From contig NZ_BPQJ01000007.1 in NCBI RefSeq assembly GCF_022179185.1, forward strand, positions 1-64,000: a stretch of DNA of 64,000 nucleotides. Direction: 5' to 3'. This document shows positions 29,807-38,789 of the stretch, piece by piece; within the stretch, counting starts at the first letter, position 1; every line of letters starts with the position of its first letter. The translations under genes and the position numbers were made by a program. The notes beneath the pieces are model-generated. The model made no database searches. It was not told the origin of the DNA and worked only from the letters and a program-made list of their open reading frames with translations. This stretch comes from Methylobacterium frigidaeris (GTDB lineage Bacteria; Pseudomonadota; Alphaproteobacteria; Rhizobiales; Beijerinckiaceae).

Positions 29807-30211
29807 TCAACGCCGCGTGAGCGTCCGGCGCAGGGCCTCCGGCAGGCGCACCGCCCGGCCCTCGCGCACGCAGGCCACCACGACATCCGCCCGCACCAGG
29901 GTCTCGTCACCGCGGCGCACCTCCTGGTCGAGATGCATCGAGGCGCCGCGCAGCTCCCGCGTGGCGGTCAGCACCGTCAGGGCGTCGTCCATGCGGGCGG
30001 GCTTGAGGTAGTCGAGGCTCATGCGCCGCACCACGAAGACGAGACCGTCGGCCTCCCGGTGCAGGTCGGACTGGTCGCCAGCGAGCCCGCGCAGCAATTC
30101 GGTGCGGCCCCGCTCCATGAAGCGCAGGTAGCTCGCGTGGTAGACGAAGCCGGAGAAATCCGTGTCCTCGTAATAGACGCGCACGGGCAGGGCATGGGCG
30201 TCCGGGGGCAT
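29807..30211 (-). CDS. ybgC: YbgC-type acyl-CoA thioesterase of the Tol-Pal cluster
   Basis: A 134-residue hot-dog-fold thioesterase. The active-site motif is YYEDTDFSGFVYHASYLRFMERGRTE, split here as YYEDTDFSGFVYH and SYLRFMERGR, with the catalytic Asp (DTDFSG). Longer in-frame starts would run into the inverted repeat at 30248-30360 and add low-complexity sequence, so MPPDAHAL (30211) was chosen; GTG at 30229 is possible. It is the conserved first gene of tol clusters and hydrolyses short acyl thioesters or acyl-ACP in relatives. Confidence 0.94.
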   Translation of the reverse strand: MPPDAHALPVRVYYEDTDFSGFVYHASYLRFMERGRTELLRGLAGDQSDLHREADGLVFVVRRMSLDYLKPARMDDALTVLTATRELRGASMHLDQEVRRGDETLVRADVVVACVREGRAVRLPEALRRTLTRR

Positions 30212-30247
30212 GGTCTCGGGTTCGGTCACGCAGGGTCCTCGTCCAGG

Positions 30248-30360
30248 CACCTCCCCTCCCCCTGTGGGGAGGGGTCGAAGGTGGGGGTGGTGCAGCATAG
30301 AACTCGGCGGTGCCTCCTGCACCACCCCCACCCCTGGCCCCCACAGGGGGAGGGGAGGTG
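30248..30360. repeat. long intergenic inverted repeat (113 bp)
   Basis: The outer arms 30248-30269 and 30339-30360 (22 nt) are exact complements, and so are inner arms 30281-30295 and 30317-30331 (GTGGGGGTGGTGCAG/CTGCACCACCCCCAC). The whole unit can extrude as a cruciform or fold as a long RNA hairpin between the phosphoesterase gene and ybgC. It resembles the C-rich/G-rich palindromes seen near 5190, 11340, 38890 and 49100. Confidence 0.8.
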
Positions 30361-30417
30361 CACGTACTTACGAAGGGCCGGCCTTCACGCGCGGCGCACG
30401 AACCCGATCGCCTCCCC

Positions 30418-31371
30418 TCACGCCACCGCCTCCGCCCCCAGCTCCACCACCACGATCTCCGGCGGAACTCCGAAGCGGATCGGCGCGATGCTCAAACCCA
30501 ATCCACCGGAGATCACGAGATCGCTCGCCTCGCGGACGTGGCCGTAGACGAAGCGGCGCGGGTAGCGCGAGGGCACCACGGGCGACCAGCCGAACAGCCG
30601 CACCTGCCCGCCATGGGTGTGGCCCGACAGGGTCAGCGCCACCCGGGCCGGCACCTCGGCGAAGATGTCGGGCTCATGCGCCAGCAGGATCATCGGGGCA
30701 CCGTCCGGCACCGCCGCCAGGGTGGCGGGCAGGTCATGCAGGCCGACTCGGCCGCGACCGGTGCGGCGCCGGGCCGGCAGCAGGGCGAGCTGGTCCTCGA
30801 TCCCGGCGAGCCAGACCGGGCCGGCCCGGGTCGCGAGCGGCAAAGCCTCGTTCGACAGGACCCGGATGCCGTTCTGCGTCAGCGCCGTGCCGGCGATGGT
30901 CGGGCCGTGCCCGCGGCGCAGGGCGTCCTTGTCCTCCCACCAGTCGTGGTTGCCGAGCACGGCGTAGACACCGAGGGGCGCGGTGAGGCCGGCGAGCACC
31001 GGCGCCCATTCGGCCGCGGGAATGTACCGGGTGACGTAGCGCTGGCCGGCCACGAAGTCGCCGACCAGCACCACGAGGTCGGCCTGCAAGGCGTTCGTGG
31101 CCGCGACGATGCCGGCGATGCGCTCCAGGCTCATCCAGGGGTCGCAGGCATGGATGTCGGTGAGGACGGCGATGCGCAGGGTGAGCCCCGCCGGCCAGGG
31201 CGCAGCGGGGTTCGGCCGGATCGCGTAGCGCGTCACGACCTGCCGGAACGGCTCGATGCCGGTGGCGTAGGCGCCGGTGCCGACGCCCGACAGCGCGACG
31301 GCGCCTGCGCCCTGGAGCACGCGGCGGCGGGTGAAGAGGCGATACCCCCTCCCCTCCTCACGCATCCTCAT
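30418..31371 (-). CDS. Tat-exported metallophosphoesterase (YaeI/LpxG-like fold)
   Basis: A 317-residue calcineurin-like phosphoesterase. The N-terminus [17 protein letters not shown] is a twin-arginine-type signal. The metal ligands appear in order as [27 protein letters not shown] and [13 protein letters not shown]. This set is typical of membrane-surface phosphodiesterases such as YaeI and YkoQ; the substrate is unknown. Its ATG overlaps the ruvB stop by 14 bp, so it is probably co-translated with ruvB. It separates ruvB from the tol genes. Confidence 0.92.
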   Translation of the reverse strand: MRMREEGRGYRLFTRRRVLQGAGAVALSGVGTGAYATGIEPFRQVVTRYAIRPNPAAPWPAGLTLRIAVLTDIHACDPWMSLERIAGIVAATNALQADLVVLVGDFVAGQRYVTRYIPAAEWAPVLAGLTAPLGVYAVLGNHDWWEDKDALRRGHGPTIAGTALTQNGIRVLSNEALPLATRAGPVWLAGIEDQLALLPARRRTGRGRVGLHDLPATLAAVPDGAPMILLAHEPDIFAEVPARVALTLSGHTHGGQVRLFGWSPVVPSRYPRRFVYGHVREASDLVISGGLGLSIAPIRFGVPPEIVVVELGAEAVA

Positions 31372-32404
31372 CCCCGGTGAACAGCCCGAACTGCACGGCG
31401 GGGTCGCGGTTCGGCTCCGGCAGGCCGAGATGGCGGAAGGCGTGGGCGGTGAGTACCCGGCCGCGCGGCGTGCGCTGCACGAAGCCCTTCTGGATCAGGT
31501 AGGGCTCGATGATCTCCTCGATCGCGTCGCGCGGCTCGGAGAGCGCCGCCGCGATGGTCTCGACTCCCACCGGCCCGCCGTTGAACGAGTGGGCGATGAT
31601 GTTGAGGTATTTCCGGTCCATCGTGTCGAGGCCGGCGGGATCGACGTCGAGGAGCCGCAGCGCCCGGTCGGCAATGGCCCGGGTGATGGTGGGAGCGTCC
31701 TCCACGATGGCGAAGTCGCGCACCCGCCGCAGCAGCCGCCCGGCGATGCGCGGCGTGCCCCGCGCGCGCTTGGCGATCTCGTTGGCGCCGTCCGGCGCCA
31801 TGCCGATGCCGAGCACCCGGGCGCCGCGGCTGACGATGAGTTCCAGTTCGTCGATGTCGTAGAATTCGAGCCGGATCGGGATGCCGAAGCGGTCGCGCAG
31901 GGGCGTCGTCAGCAGGCCCGCCCGCGTGGTGGCGGCGACCAGCGTGAATTTCGGCAGCTCGATCTTGACCGAGCGGGCGGCCGGCCCCTCGCCGATGATG
32001 AGGTCGAGCTGGTAATCCTCCATCGCCGGGTAGAGGATCTCCTCCACCGCCGGGTTGAGGCGGTGGATCTCGTCGATGAACAGGACGTCGCGCTCTTCCA
32101 GGTTGGTGAGCTGCGCCGCCAGGTCGCCGGCCTTCGCGATCACCGGACCGGACGTGGAGCGGAAGTTCACCCCGAGCTCGCGGGCGACGATCTGGGCGAG
32201 CGTGGTCTTGCCGAGGCCGGGAGGACCGACGAACAATACGTGATCGAGGGCCTGGCCGGTCTTCTTCGCCGCATCGATGAACACCTGGAGATTGGCGCGC
32301 GCCGCCCTCTGGCCGGTGAAGTCGGCGAGGCTGAGCGGCCGGATCGAGGCTTCGAGATCGTCCATGCGACGCTCGGGGGTGAGGAGGGCTTTGGGCTTGC
32401 TCAA
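31358..32404 (-). CDS. ruvB: Holliday junction branch migration ATPase RuvB
   Basis: A 348-residue AAA+ motor that drives branch migration with RuvA. Walker A GPPGLGKT (60-67), Walker B/DEIH (111-114), sensor 1 in LVAATTRAG, arginine finger region PLRDRFG and the C-terminal winged helix ([23 protein letters not shown]) are all intact. TTG at 32404 is the likely start. ruvC and ruvA are not upstream; the next gene is the divergent chrA, so ruvB is detached from its usual partners. Confidence 0.97.
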   Translation of the reverse strand: MSKPKALLTPERRMDDLEASIRPLSLADFTGQRAARANLQVFIDAAKKTGQALDHVLFVGPPGLGKTTLAQIVARELGVNFRSTSGPVIAKAGDLAAQLTNLEERDVLFIDEIHRLNPAVEEILYPAMEDYQLDLIIGEGPAARSVKIELPKFTLVAATTRAGLLTTPLRDRFGIPIRLEFYDIDELELIVSRGARVLGIGMAPDGANEIAKRARGTPRIAGRLLRRVRDFAIVEDAPTITRAIADRALRLLDVDPAGLDTMDRKYLNIIAHSFNGGPVGVETIAAALSEPRDAIEEIIEPYLIQKGFVQRTPRGRVLTAHAFRHLGLPEPNRDPAVQFGLFTGDEDA

Positions 32405-32541
32405 GCGGGACCTGACGGGCTCTCACGGACGGCGCGAGGCCGGCGGCACCCGCTCTCCCGGATGTAATCGCTGCGCTCTGTCGCACAACGCGACCGATCG
32501 CGCTACGCTGCGGCGCCACCGACATCGGAGAGCCCATTCCC

Positions 32542-33939
32542 GTGACGATGCGCGAGCCCGCGGCGGTCGCCGCCGCGCCCGAACTCGCTCCTCCCCGGCC
32601 CGTCACCCTGACCGAGGCCCTGCCGGTCTGGCTGCGGGTCGCCGCCCTGTCCTTCGGCGGGCCGGCCGGGCAGATCGCGGTGATGCACAGGGTGCTGGTC
32701 GAGGAGAAGCGCTGGATCTCCGAGAACCGCTTCCTGCACGCGCTCAACTTCTGCACCCTGCTGCCCGGGCCGGAGGCGCAGCAGCTCGCGACCTATGTCG
32801 GCTGGCTGATGCATGGGCCCCGGGGCGGCCTCCTCGCCGGCGGGCTGTTCGTGCTGCCGGGGCTCCTTGCCATCATGGCCCTGAGCTGGATCTACGTCCT
32901 CTACGGCCAGGCGGGCCCGGTCGCCGGGCTGTTCTTCGGCCTCAAGGCGGCGGTGCTCGCCATCGTGCTGGAGGCGGTGCAGCGCATCGGCCGACGGGCG
33001 CTGCGCGGCCGGGTGATGACCGGGCTCGCCGCCGCCGCCTTCGTGGGCATCTTCTTCCTCGACGTGCCGTTCCCGCTCATCGTCGTGGCGGCGGGCCTCG
33101 TCGGATTCCTCGGCGGCCGGGCCGGGCATCCGGCCTTCCGCCCCGGCGGCGGGCACGCGGCGAGTGCGGCGGGTGGCCCCTACCTGTTCGGCGACGATGC
33201 GCTGCCGCAGGAGCGCGCGAGCTGGCGCGACACGCTGATCACCCTCGCGATCTGGTCCGCGATCTGGCTCGTCCCGGTCGCCGCGCTGCTCCTCGTCCTC
33301 GGCCCGGACGACGTCTTCTCCCGCATCGCGGTGTTCTTCTCCAAGATGGCGCTGGTGACCTTCGGCGGGGCCTACGCGGCTTTGGCCTACGTGGCGCAGG
33401 CGGCGGTGGAGCAGTACGGCTGGATGCGGCCCGGCGAGATGCTCGACGGCCTCGGCATGGCCGAGACCACGCCCGGCCCACTCATCATGGTGACGCAGTT
33501 CGTCGGCTTCCTGGCCGCCTTCCGGGCACCCGGGACGCTCTCTCCCCTCGTGGCCGGCACGCTCGGAGGCCTCCTCACCACCTGGGTCACCTTCGCGCCC
33601 TGCTTCCTGTGGATCTTCGTCGGCGCGCCGTATGTCGAGCGCCTGCGCGGCCATCCGGCGCTCGCCGGCACGCTCTCGGCGATCACCGCGGCGGTGGTGG
33701 GAGTGATTCTCAACCTGGCGGTCTGGTTCGCCCTGCACACGCTGTTTCGCGAGCTGCGCCCGATGGTCGCCGGGCCGGTGAGGCTCGACGTGCCGGTTCT
33801 CGCCAGCGTCGATCCCTACGCGTTGGCCCTGGCGCTCGCGGCGTTCGTCGCGGTGTTTCGCTTCCGGGTCGGGATGATCCCGGTCCTGGCGGCTTGCGCG
33901 GCGGCGGGGATGGGATTGCGGCTCGCGGGATTGATCTGA
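32542..33939 (+). CDS. chrA: chromate efflux transporter ChrA (two CHR domains)
   Basis: A 465-residue long-chain CHR family transporter with about ten or more membrane helices. Domain 1 shows SFGGPAGQIAVMH and LLPGPEAQQLATYVGW; domain 2 shows TFGGAYAALAYV and ETTPGPLIMVTQFVGF. The paired motifs are diagnostic of ChrA, which expels chromate from the cytoplasm. The GTG start at 32542 has GGAGAG upstream; ATG 32548 is an alternative. No chrB regulator is adjacent. Confidence 0.94.
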   Translation: MTMREPAAVAAAPELAPPRPVTLTEALPVWLRVAALSFGGPAGQIAVMHRVLVEEKRWISENRFLHALNFCTLLPGPEAQQLATYVGWLMHGPRGGLLAGGLFVLPGLLAIMALSWIYVLYGQAGPVAGLFFGLKAAVLAIVLEAVQRIGRRALRGRVMTGLAAAAFVGIFFLDVPFPLIVVAAGLVGFLGGRAGHPAFRPGGGHAASAAGGPYLFGDDALPQERASWRDTLITLAIWSAIWLVPVAALLLVLGPDDVFSRIAVFFSKMALVTFGGAYAALAYVAQAAVEQYGWMRPGEMLDGLGMAETTPGPLIMVTQFVGFLAAFRAPGTLSPLVAGTLGGLLTTWVTFAPCFLWIFVGAPYVERLRGHPALAGTLSAITAAVVGVILNLAVWFALHTLFRELRPMVAGPVRLDVPVLASVDPYALALALAAFVAVFRFRVGMIPVLAACAAAGMGLRLAGLI

Positions 33940-33991
33940 CGACAGCCGATCACAGCGCGAGCGGAACCGGCACCCCGCGCCGCCACGGGAT

Positions 33992-34125
33992 CATCCCGGG
34001 GCCACGAAAGGGAGCCCGGGATCCGGATCCGCTGATCGTGCAGGACGATGCGGGACGCGGTTCGCCTCGTCCCGACGCATCCGCGATCGTGGATTCCGGG
34101 CTGCGCTGCGCGGCTCCGGAATGAC
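33992..34125. repeat. dispersed intergenic repeat, paired units (copy 2)
   Basis: TCATCCCGGGG..GGGAGCCCGGGATCC (33992-34024) faces GGATTCCGGGCTGCGC..GCTCCGGAATGACG (34091-34125) across a variable core. The architecture and outer sequences match copies at 13698-13830 and 49189-49338. It fills the gap between convergent chrA and the GST gene. Confidence 0.75.
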
Positions 34126-34169
34126 GCGGAGGGTTTCGATCACCACGGCGGCGAACCAGGGACATTCAC

Positions 34170-34823
34170 TCAAAACTCCATGTCCAGTTCCTCGATCTCC
34201 TCCGGCTCGTCCGCGGCCGCCGCGATCCAGTCCCGCATCAGGTCCCAGTCCATGATCCTGTCGCGATAGGCGGCGCAGTCGGGCGGCAGGGCGACACCGT
34301 AGGTGACGAACCGGGTGCAGACGGGAGCGTACATCGCATCCGCCACCACCGGCCGATCGCCGAACAGGAACGGCCCCCCGTGGGCCTTGAGGGCCTCCTG
34401 CCAGATCTCGACCACCCGGGCGATGTCGGCCTGGGCGCCGCCCCAGAGCTTGAAGTCGGTGTAGCGCGCCCGGAGGTTCATCGGCAGGGCCGAGCGCAGG
34501 TTGACGAAACCGCCATGCATCTCGCCCGAGATCGAGCGGGACCAGGAGCGGGTGGCGAGGTCGTCGGGCAGGAGCCCGGCCTGCGGGCGCACCTCCGTCA
34601 GGTACTGCGCGATGGCGAGCACGTCCCAGACCCGCACCGCCCCGTGGGTCAGCCGGGGCACCAGGAACGAGGGCGTGAGGTGGAGGAGCTCGGCCCGGCT
34701 CGCCGGATCGCCGGACAGCACCTCCACGGCGAGGTCGAGCCCCGCCATGCGGCAGAGCAGCCAGCCCCTCAGCGACCAGGACGAGTAGTTGCGGCTTGAG
34801 ATCGTCAGCGTCGCCTCGGCCAT
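34170..34823 (-). CDS. glutathione S-transferase family protein
   Basis: 217 residues. The thioredoxin-like N-domain has the active Ser region ISSRNYSSWSLRGWLL, SFLVPRLTHG with the cis-Pro, and VWDVLAIAQYLTE (GSH gamma-Glu site with Asp). The all-helical C-domain follows, with VADAMYAPVCTRFVTYGV in place of the usual ADAxxxP motif. It is a cytosolic GST of the broad bacterial class; the substrate is unknown. It converges on chrA. Confidence 0.92.
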   Translation of the reverse strand: MAEATLTISSRNYSSWSLRGWLLCRMAGLDLAVEVLSGDPASRAELLHLTPSFLVPRLTHGAVRVWDVLAIAQYLTEVRPQAGLLPDDLATRSWSRSISGEMHGGFVNLRSALPMNLRARYTDFKLWGGAQADIARVVEIWQEALKAHGGPFLFGDRPVVADAMYAPVCTRFVTYGVALPPDCAAYRDRIMDWDLMRDWIAAAADEPEEIEELDMEF

Positions 34824-35147
34824 CCCGTCCTCCCCGGGCCGTCATCGCGCGGCCCGTCTGCCCCTGGGTTCCCCACCCCGCGATCCAAGACTCGTGCCGA
34901 TTGCAGCTCGTGCCGACGGAACTTCCGCCGACCGCAACGGACGTCGCCGAGACAGGCGCAATCTTCGCACAAGTCGCGCGGACCTAGACTGCCCCGGCGA
35001 GTGACTTGGCACGAGGGTCGCATCCCGCGAGCGTTGGGGATGGCTGCCGCGTTTCGCCGAAAGTCCGGTCGCGGGGGGAGGAAGCCGTGCCTTACGCTTA
35101 GCAGCGGGCCGCACCCCGCGCGTGTTCGTGAGGGAGTGCCCGGGCCG

Positions 35148-36377
35148 ATGCTCTACGATGCCTTCGAGGTCCAGTCGGACGCCGCCGCCGCCACCCGTGC
35201 CTGGGGGCGGGTGCTGCACGAGGGCACCGCGCCCTGGACGCAGGCCGGCTACGGCGCGCCGGCGACATGGGTCGCGGCCGCCGCGCGGATGATGATGCGG
35301 GCCGGCCTCACCCATGCCCGGCCCTCCTACGGGATCGAGGCGGTGCGGATCGGCAACCGCGAGGTGCCGGTGACCGAGGAGCCGGTGCTCTCCACGCCCT
35401 TCGGCACCCTGCTGCGCTTCCGCAAGGACATGGTCAGCGAGCAGCCCCGGGTGCTGGTGGTGGCGCCCCTGTCGGGCCATTTCGGAACGCTCCTGCGCGG
35501 CACGGTGCGTACCCTGCTCACCGACCACGACGTCTACATCACCGACTGGCACAATGCCCGCGACGTGCCGCTGAGCGCCGGCCGCTTCGGCTTCGACGAT
35601 TACGTCGCCCACCTGGTCCAATTCCTGGAGACCATCGGCGAGGGCGCCCATCTCGTGGCGGTGTGCCAGCCCGCCGTGCAGGCGCTGGCGGCGGCGGCCG
35701 TGATGGCCGAGAGCCGCAACGCGGCGCACCCGGCGAGCATGACCCTGATGGCCGGCCCGGTCGATACGCGGATCAACCCGACCAAGGTCAACGAACTCGC
35801 GACCTCGCGGCCGATCGAGTGGTTCGAGCGCAACCTGATCGCTACCGTGCCGCGCCGCCATGCCGGGGCCGGGCGGCGGGTCTATCCGGGCTTCATGCAG
35901 GTGGCGGCCTTCATGTCGATGAACGCCGCGCGCCACATGCACGGCCATCTCGACCTCTACTGGCATCTCGCCGAGGGCGAGAGCGACGGACCGGCGCGCG
36001 CCAAGGCGGTGCAGATCGAGACCTTCTACGACGAGTATTTCGCGGTGCTCGACCTCGCGGCGGAGTTCTACCTCGAGACGGTCAAGACCGTGTTCCAGGA
36101 CGCGACGCTGGCGCAGAACAAGCTGACCTTCCGCGGCGCACCGATCGATACCCGGGCGATCCGCAGGACCGCCCTGATGACCGTGGAGGGCGAGCGCGAC
36201 GACATCTGCTCCGTCGGCCAGACGGTGGCGGCGCACGACCTCTGCACGGGCCTGAAACCCTTCCGCAAGCGCCACCATCTCCAGGCCGGCGTCGGCCATT
36301 ACGGCGTCTTCTCCGGCCGCAAGTGGGAGAGCCAGACCTACCCGCTGGTGCGCAGCTTCATCCAGGCCAACGCTTGA
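35148..36377 (+). CDS. phaZ: intracellular polyhydroxybutyrate depolymerase
   Basis: A 409-residue PhaZ (type i-PHB depolymerase, alpha/beta hydrolase). The nucleophile is Cys in the lipase-like box VAVCQPAVQ (about C173), as in Cupriavidus PhaZ. The His is in AGVGHYGVFSGRKW and an acidic residue in VEGERDDIC. It mobilises storage PHB inside the cell. ATG 35148 begins MLYDAFEVQSDA, as family members do; upstream in-frame codons encode an unrelated Arg-rich tail. AGGGAG lies about 12 bases before the start. Confidence 0.95.
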   Translation: MLYDAFEVQSDAAAATRAWGRVLHEGTAPWTQAGYGAPATWVAAAARMMMRAGLTHARPSYGIEAVRIGNREVPVTEEPVLSTPFGTLLRFRKDMVSEQPRVLVVAPLSGHFGTLLRGTVRTLLTDHDVYITDWHNARDVPLSAGRFGFDDYVAHLVQFLETIGEGAHLVAVCQPAVQALAAAAVMAESRNAAHPASMTLMAGPVDTRINPTKVNELATSRPIEWFERNLIATVPRRHAGAGRRVYPGFMQVAAFMSMNAARHMHGHLDLYWHLAEGESDGPARAKAVQIETFYDEYFAVLDLAAEFYLETVKTVFQDATLAQNKLTFRGAPIDTRAIRRTALMTVEGERDDICSVGQTVAAHDLCTGLKPFRKRHHLQAGVGHYGVFSGRKWESQTYPLVRSFIQANA

Positions 36378-36694
36378 TCCGCCGCGCCGCCGACTTGGCT
36401 GCGATGACATTCCGCGGGGCGCGTTCCGAGCCCGACGCCGCTCAAATTTCGGTCAGGCGGCCACTCCCCGGTTGGAAGTCGTGGCGGAGTGGTGTAAGGC
36501 CCCGATCAGGCGCATACCGTGCGCCGACAGCTTGCGCCGGGCTCCGGTGCGACCGCGATGCGACCTAAGCCCCTCCCGGCCCTTCCAGGTGCGGGCCATG
36601 GGGTGCATTTCGGTTGGCCGGGCAGGCAGCCATCCGGGCGCATTCCGCGCAAGGTCGGCCACGATTCTGGATTTAGACAAAAGGATAGACACCC
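36378..36694. other. intergenic leader between phaZ and rpsU
   Basis: 317 bp with no supported gene. It is GC-rich with several possible stems (for example GGGCTCCGGTGCG around 36538-36550), becoming AT-richer just before rpsU (GATTTAGACAAAAGGATAG). The rpsU promoter and 5' leader must lie here; no riboswitch class was recognised. Confidence 0.4.
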
Positions 36695-36994
36695 TTGCAG
36701 GTACTCGTTCGGGACAACAACGTCGATCAGGCTCTCCGCGTCCTCAAGAAGAAGATGCAGCGCGAGGGCATCTTCCGCGAGATGAAGCAGCGCAAGGCTT
36801 ACGAGAAGCCGTCGGTGCGCAAGGCCCGCGAGAAGGCTGAGGCCGTGCGCCGCGCCCGCAAGCAGGCTCGCAAGACCGCCATCCGCGAGGGCCTGATCGC
36901 GGCGCCGAAGCCGAAGCCCCGCGTCGGCGCTCCCCGCCGTCCGGGTCCGGCCCCCTCCGCGGCCCCGGCTGCCGCTCCGGCCGCCTCCGCGTAA
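36695..36994 (+). CDS. rpsU: 30S ribosomal protein S21 (bS21)
   Basis: 99 residues. The canonical S21 core is [20 protein letters not shown], then [23 protein letters not shown]. An Ala/Pro/Arg-rich tail of about 40 residues follows, longer than the 71 residues of E. coli S21 but usual in Rhizobiales. Initiation is at TTG with AAGGATAG upstream, the only start that gives MQVLVRDN. Two hairpins after the stop form a terminator shared with the convergent receiver gene. Confidence 0.96.
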   Translation: MQVLVRDNNVDQALRVLKKKMQREGIFREMKQRKAYEKPSVRKAREKAEAVRRARKQARKTAIREGLIAAPKPKPRVGAPRRPGPAPSAAPAAAPAASA

Positions 36995-37020
36995 GCGACT
37001 CAAAGCGGGCGACTTGCCGC

Positions 37021-37083
37021 GCCCCGCCCATCGGGCGGGGCCCCGACCAGACGTGAGCCCGACGCCGCAAGGCGTGCGGGCTC
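37021..37083. terminator. two tandem hairpins between rpsU and the receiver gene
   Basis: GCCCCGCCC-atc-GGGCGGGGC (37021-37041) is followed by GAGCCCGACGCC-gcaa-GGCGTGCGGGCTC (37055-37083) and a T-rich TTGTCGTT. The second is a good intrinsic terminator for rpsU. The pair sits between convergent genes and may work in both directions. Confidence 0.75.
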
Positions 37084-37093
37084 TTGTCGTTGG

Positions 37094-37477
37094 TCAGGCC
37101 GCAGCGGCGTAAGCCGCCCGCTCCGCCTCCACCAGCACGTCGAGGGGTCGCCAGGGCTTCTGCATGTAGACGGCGTGGTCCGGCACGGTCTGGGCCGCTC
37201 CCGGCCGCGAGGTCACCACCAGGCGCACGTCCGGCCAGTCCCGCTCCACCGTGCGGGCCAGGGTGGCGCCGTCGATCTCGCCGGAGAGCTGCATCTCCGT
37301 GAACAGCAGCGCCACCTCGGAGCCGTGCTCGCGCATCACCGCCAGCGCGTCGGCGGCACTGTCGCAGGCGATGACCTCGAGGTCGGTCTCCTCCAGGATC
37401 GCCGCGGCGAAATCCCGAACGGACTCATCGTCCTCCACCACGACGGCGATCGGCGCGGTGGGTGCTGCTCTGCCCAT
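37094..37477 (-). CDS. stand-alone receiver-domain response regulator with Glu at the phospho-site
   Basis: A 127-residue single CheY-like domain. The acidic pair is VVVEDDES (D16/D17), the conserved Lys is K107 in YMQKPW, and the Thr/Ser switch is in VVTSRPG. The site that should hold the phosphorylated Asp (FTD-x-x-M/L in relatives) reads LLFTEMQLSGEIDG, so Glu61 (codon GAG) replaces Asp. Such proteins may be locked in an active-like state or be phosphorylation-independent. The start is ATG 37477 with GGAGG-like AGGAGGC upstream. There is no kinase neighbour. Confidence 0.85.
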   Translation of the reverse strand: MGRAAPTAPIAVVVEDDESVRDFAAAILEETDLEVIACDSAADALAVMREHGSEVALLFTEMQLSGEIDGATLARTVERDWPDVRLVVTSRPGAAQTVPDHAVYMQKPWRPLDVLVEAERAAYAAAA

Positions 37478-37505
37478 GAAGCCTCCTGTATCCTTTGAGG
37501 ATTTG

Positions 37506-37556
37506 TTGGTTCCCAAGTTCTCTTGGTTCCTGAGTTCTCTTGCTTCCCAAGTCCTC
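37506..37556. repeat. three 17-bp tandem repeats upstream of the receiver gene
   Basis: TTGGTTCCCAAGTTCTC (37506-37522), TTGGTTCCTGAGTTCTC (37523-37539) and TTGCTTCCCAAGTCCTC (37540-37556) follow head to tail. They lie 29-79 bp before the receiver start, in its likely promoter or leader, and are AT-richer than their surroundings. Confidence 0.8.
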
Positions 37557-37997
37557 GTGAGCGCTCGGGATTGATACTGGGCCGATCGGCCGCCCGACGA
37601 ATCGCCGCGCTGCCCCCGGTGCGCGACGCAACGGGGACGAGCGGAACCGAAGGGACGGGGGACGAGCCCGGCGGGACACGCGTGCCAGGACGATGGACGC
37701 AACTCAGCGACGCGAACACGCCTGCGTGAGCATCAACGACTCAATCCTGACATTGATCCCGGCAAAAGGTCTACCCTCGCCCGGTCAACGGACGGGCCGC
37801 GCGCATCCCGGGTCTTCCCCGGCGCCATTGCCCGCGCCTTGGGCACGGGCCTTGGGCATATGGGGAACGTTCGAGCATGCTGCGGTGCATTAACGAGCTG
37901 TTCACCGTCCCGGCCGGAATGTTACCGTTCGATGAAGGCGGCGGACGAGGCACGGCCCGGAGCGGGACCGGCATCCGCCGCGGGAGGTGAAGAGCCG

Positions 37998-38789
37998 ATG
38001 TGCCGCTTCCTCGCCTACCACGGCGACCCGGTCTATCTCGACGAGCTGGTCTGCGCGCCGACCCATTCCCTCGTGCACCAGTCGCTGCACGCGGCGGAGG
38101 CCCAGACCGAAACCAACGGCGACGGTTTCGGCATCGGCTGGTACGGCGATCGGCCGGAGCCGGGCCTCTACCGCGACGTGCGGCCGGCCTGGTCCGACGA
38201 GAACTTGCGCAGCCTCTCCCGGCAGATCCGCGCCCGCACCTTCTTCGCCCATGTCCGCGCCTCGACCGGCACCGCGACCACCCGGGCGAACTGCCACCCC
38301 TTCGCCCATGGCCGCCACCTGTTCATGCATAACGGCCAGATCGGCGGCTATCCGCGCATCCGCCGGCGGCTCGAGGCGATGATCCCGGACGGGCTCTACG
38401 AGGCGCGCCAGGGTACCACGGATTCGGAGGCCCTGTTCCTCCTCGCCCTCGCGCACGGCCTCGACCGCGATCCGGTCGCCGCCATGGCGGCGAGCGTGTC
38501 GGCCGCCCGCGGCCTGATGCGCGAGGCGGAGATCGACGAGCCCCTGCGCTTCACCGCCGTGCTCACCGACGGTGAGAGCCTCACCGCGTATCGCTGGGCC
38601 TGCGACGGCCGCCCGCCGAGCCTATACTGGCGCGAGACCGGCACCGGCCTCGCGGTGGTCTCCGAGCCGATCGACGGCCTGCGCGCCGGCTGGGCCGAGG
38701 TGCCGAAGGGCGGCACGCTCCTCGCCCGTACGGGCCAGCCGGTGCGGGTGGTCGGGCCGGAGGAGACGGGATTGCGGGCGGCGGCCTGA
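37998..38789 (+). CDS. class II glutamine amidotransferase (EgtC/YafJ-like)
   Basis: A 263-residue Ntn-hydrolase. The N-terminal nucleophile is Cys2 in MCRFLAYHG, exposed after Met removal. NGDGFGIGWYG, FFAHVRASTGTATTRANCHPF and FMHNGQIGGYPRIRRRL complete the glutaminase site. It resembles EgtC (gamma-glutamyl removal in ergothioneine synthesis) and YafJ; no egt genes are nearby, so the substrate is unknown. GGGAGG lies before ATG 37998, and the conserved MCRF start fixes the N-terminus. Confidence 0.92.
   Translation: MCRFLAYHGDPVYLDELVCAPTHSLVHQSLHAAEAQTETNGDGFGIGWYGDRPEPGLYRDVRPAWSDENLRSLSRQIRARTFFAHVRASTGTATTRANCHPFAHGRHLFMHNGQIGGYPRIRRRLEAMIPDGLYEARQGTTDSEALFLLALAHGLDRDPVAAMAASVSAARGLMREAEIDEPLRFTAVLTDGESLTAYRWACDGRPPSLYWRETGTGLAVVSEPIDGLRAGWAEVPKGGTLLARTGQPVRVVGPEETGLRAAA

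Noticed and set aside
37980..38000. Longer start for the glutamine amidotransferase at 37839
   Set aside because: The nucleophile Cys must be residue 2 after Met; the longer protein would bury it, and GGGAGG is placed for ATG 37998.
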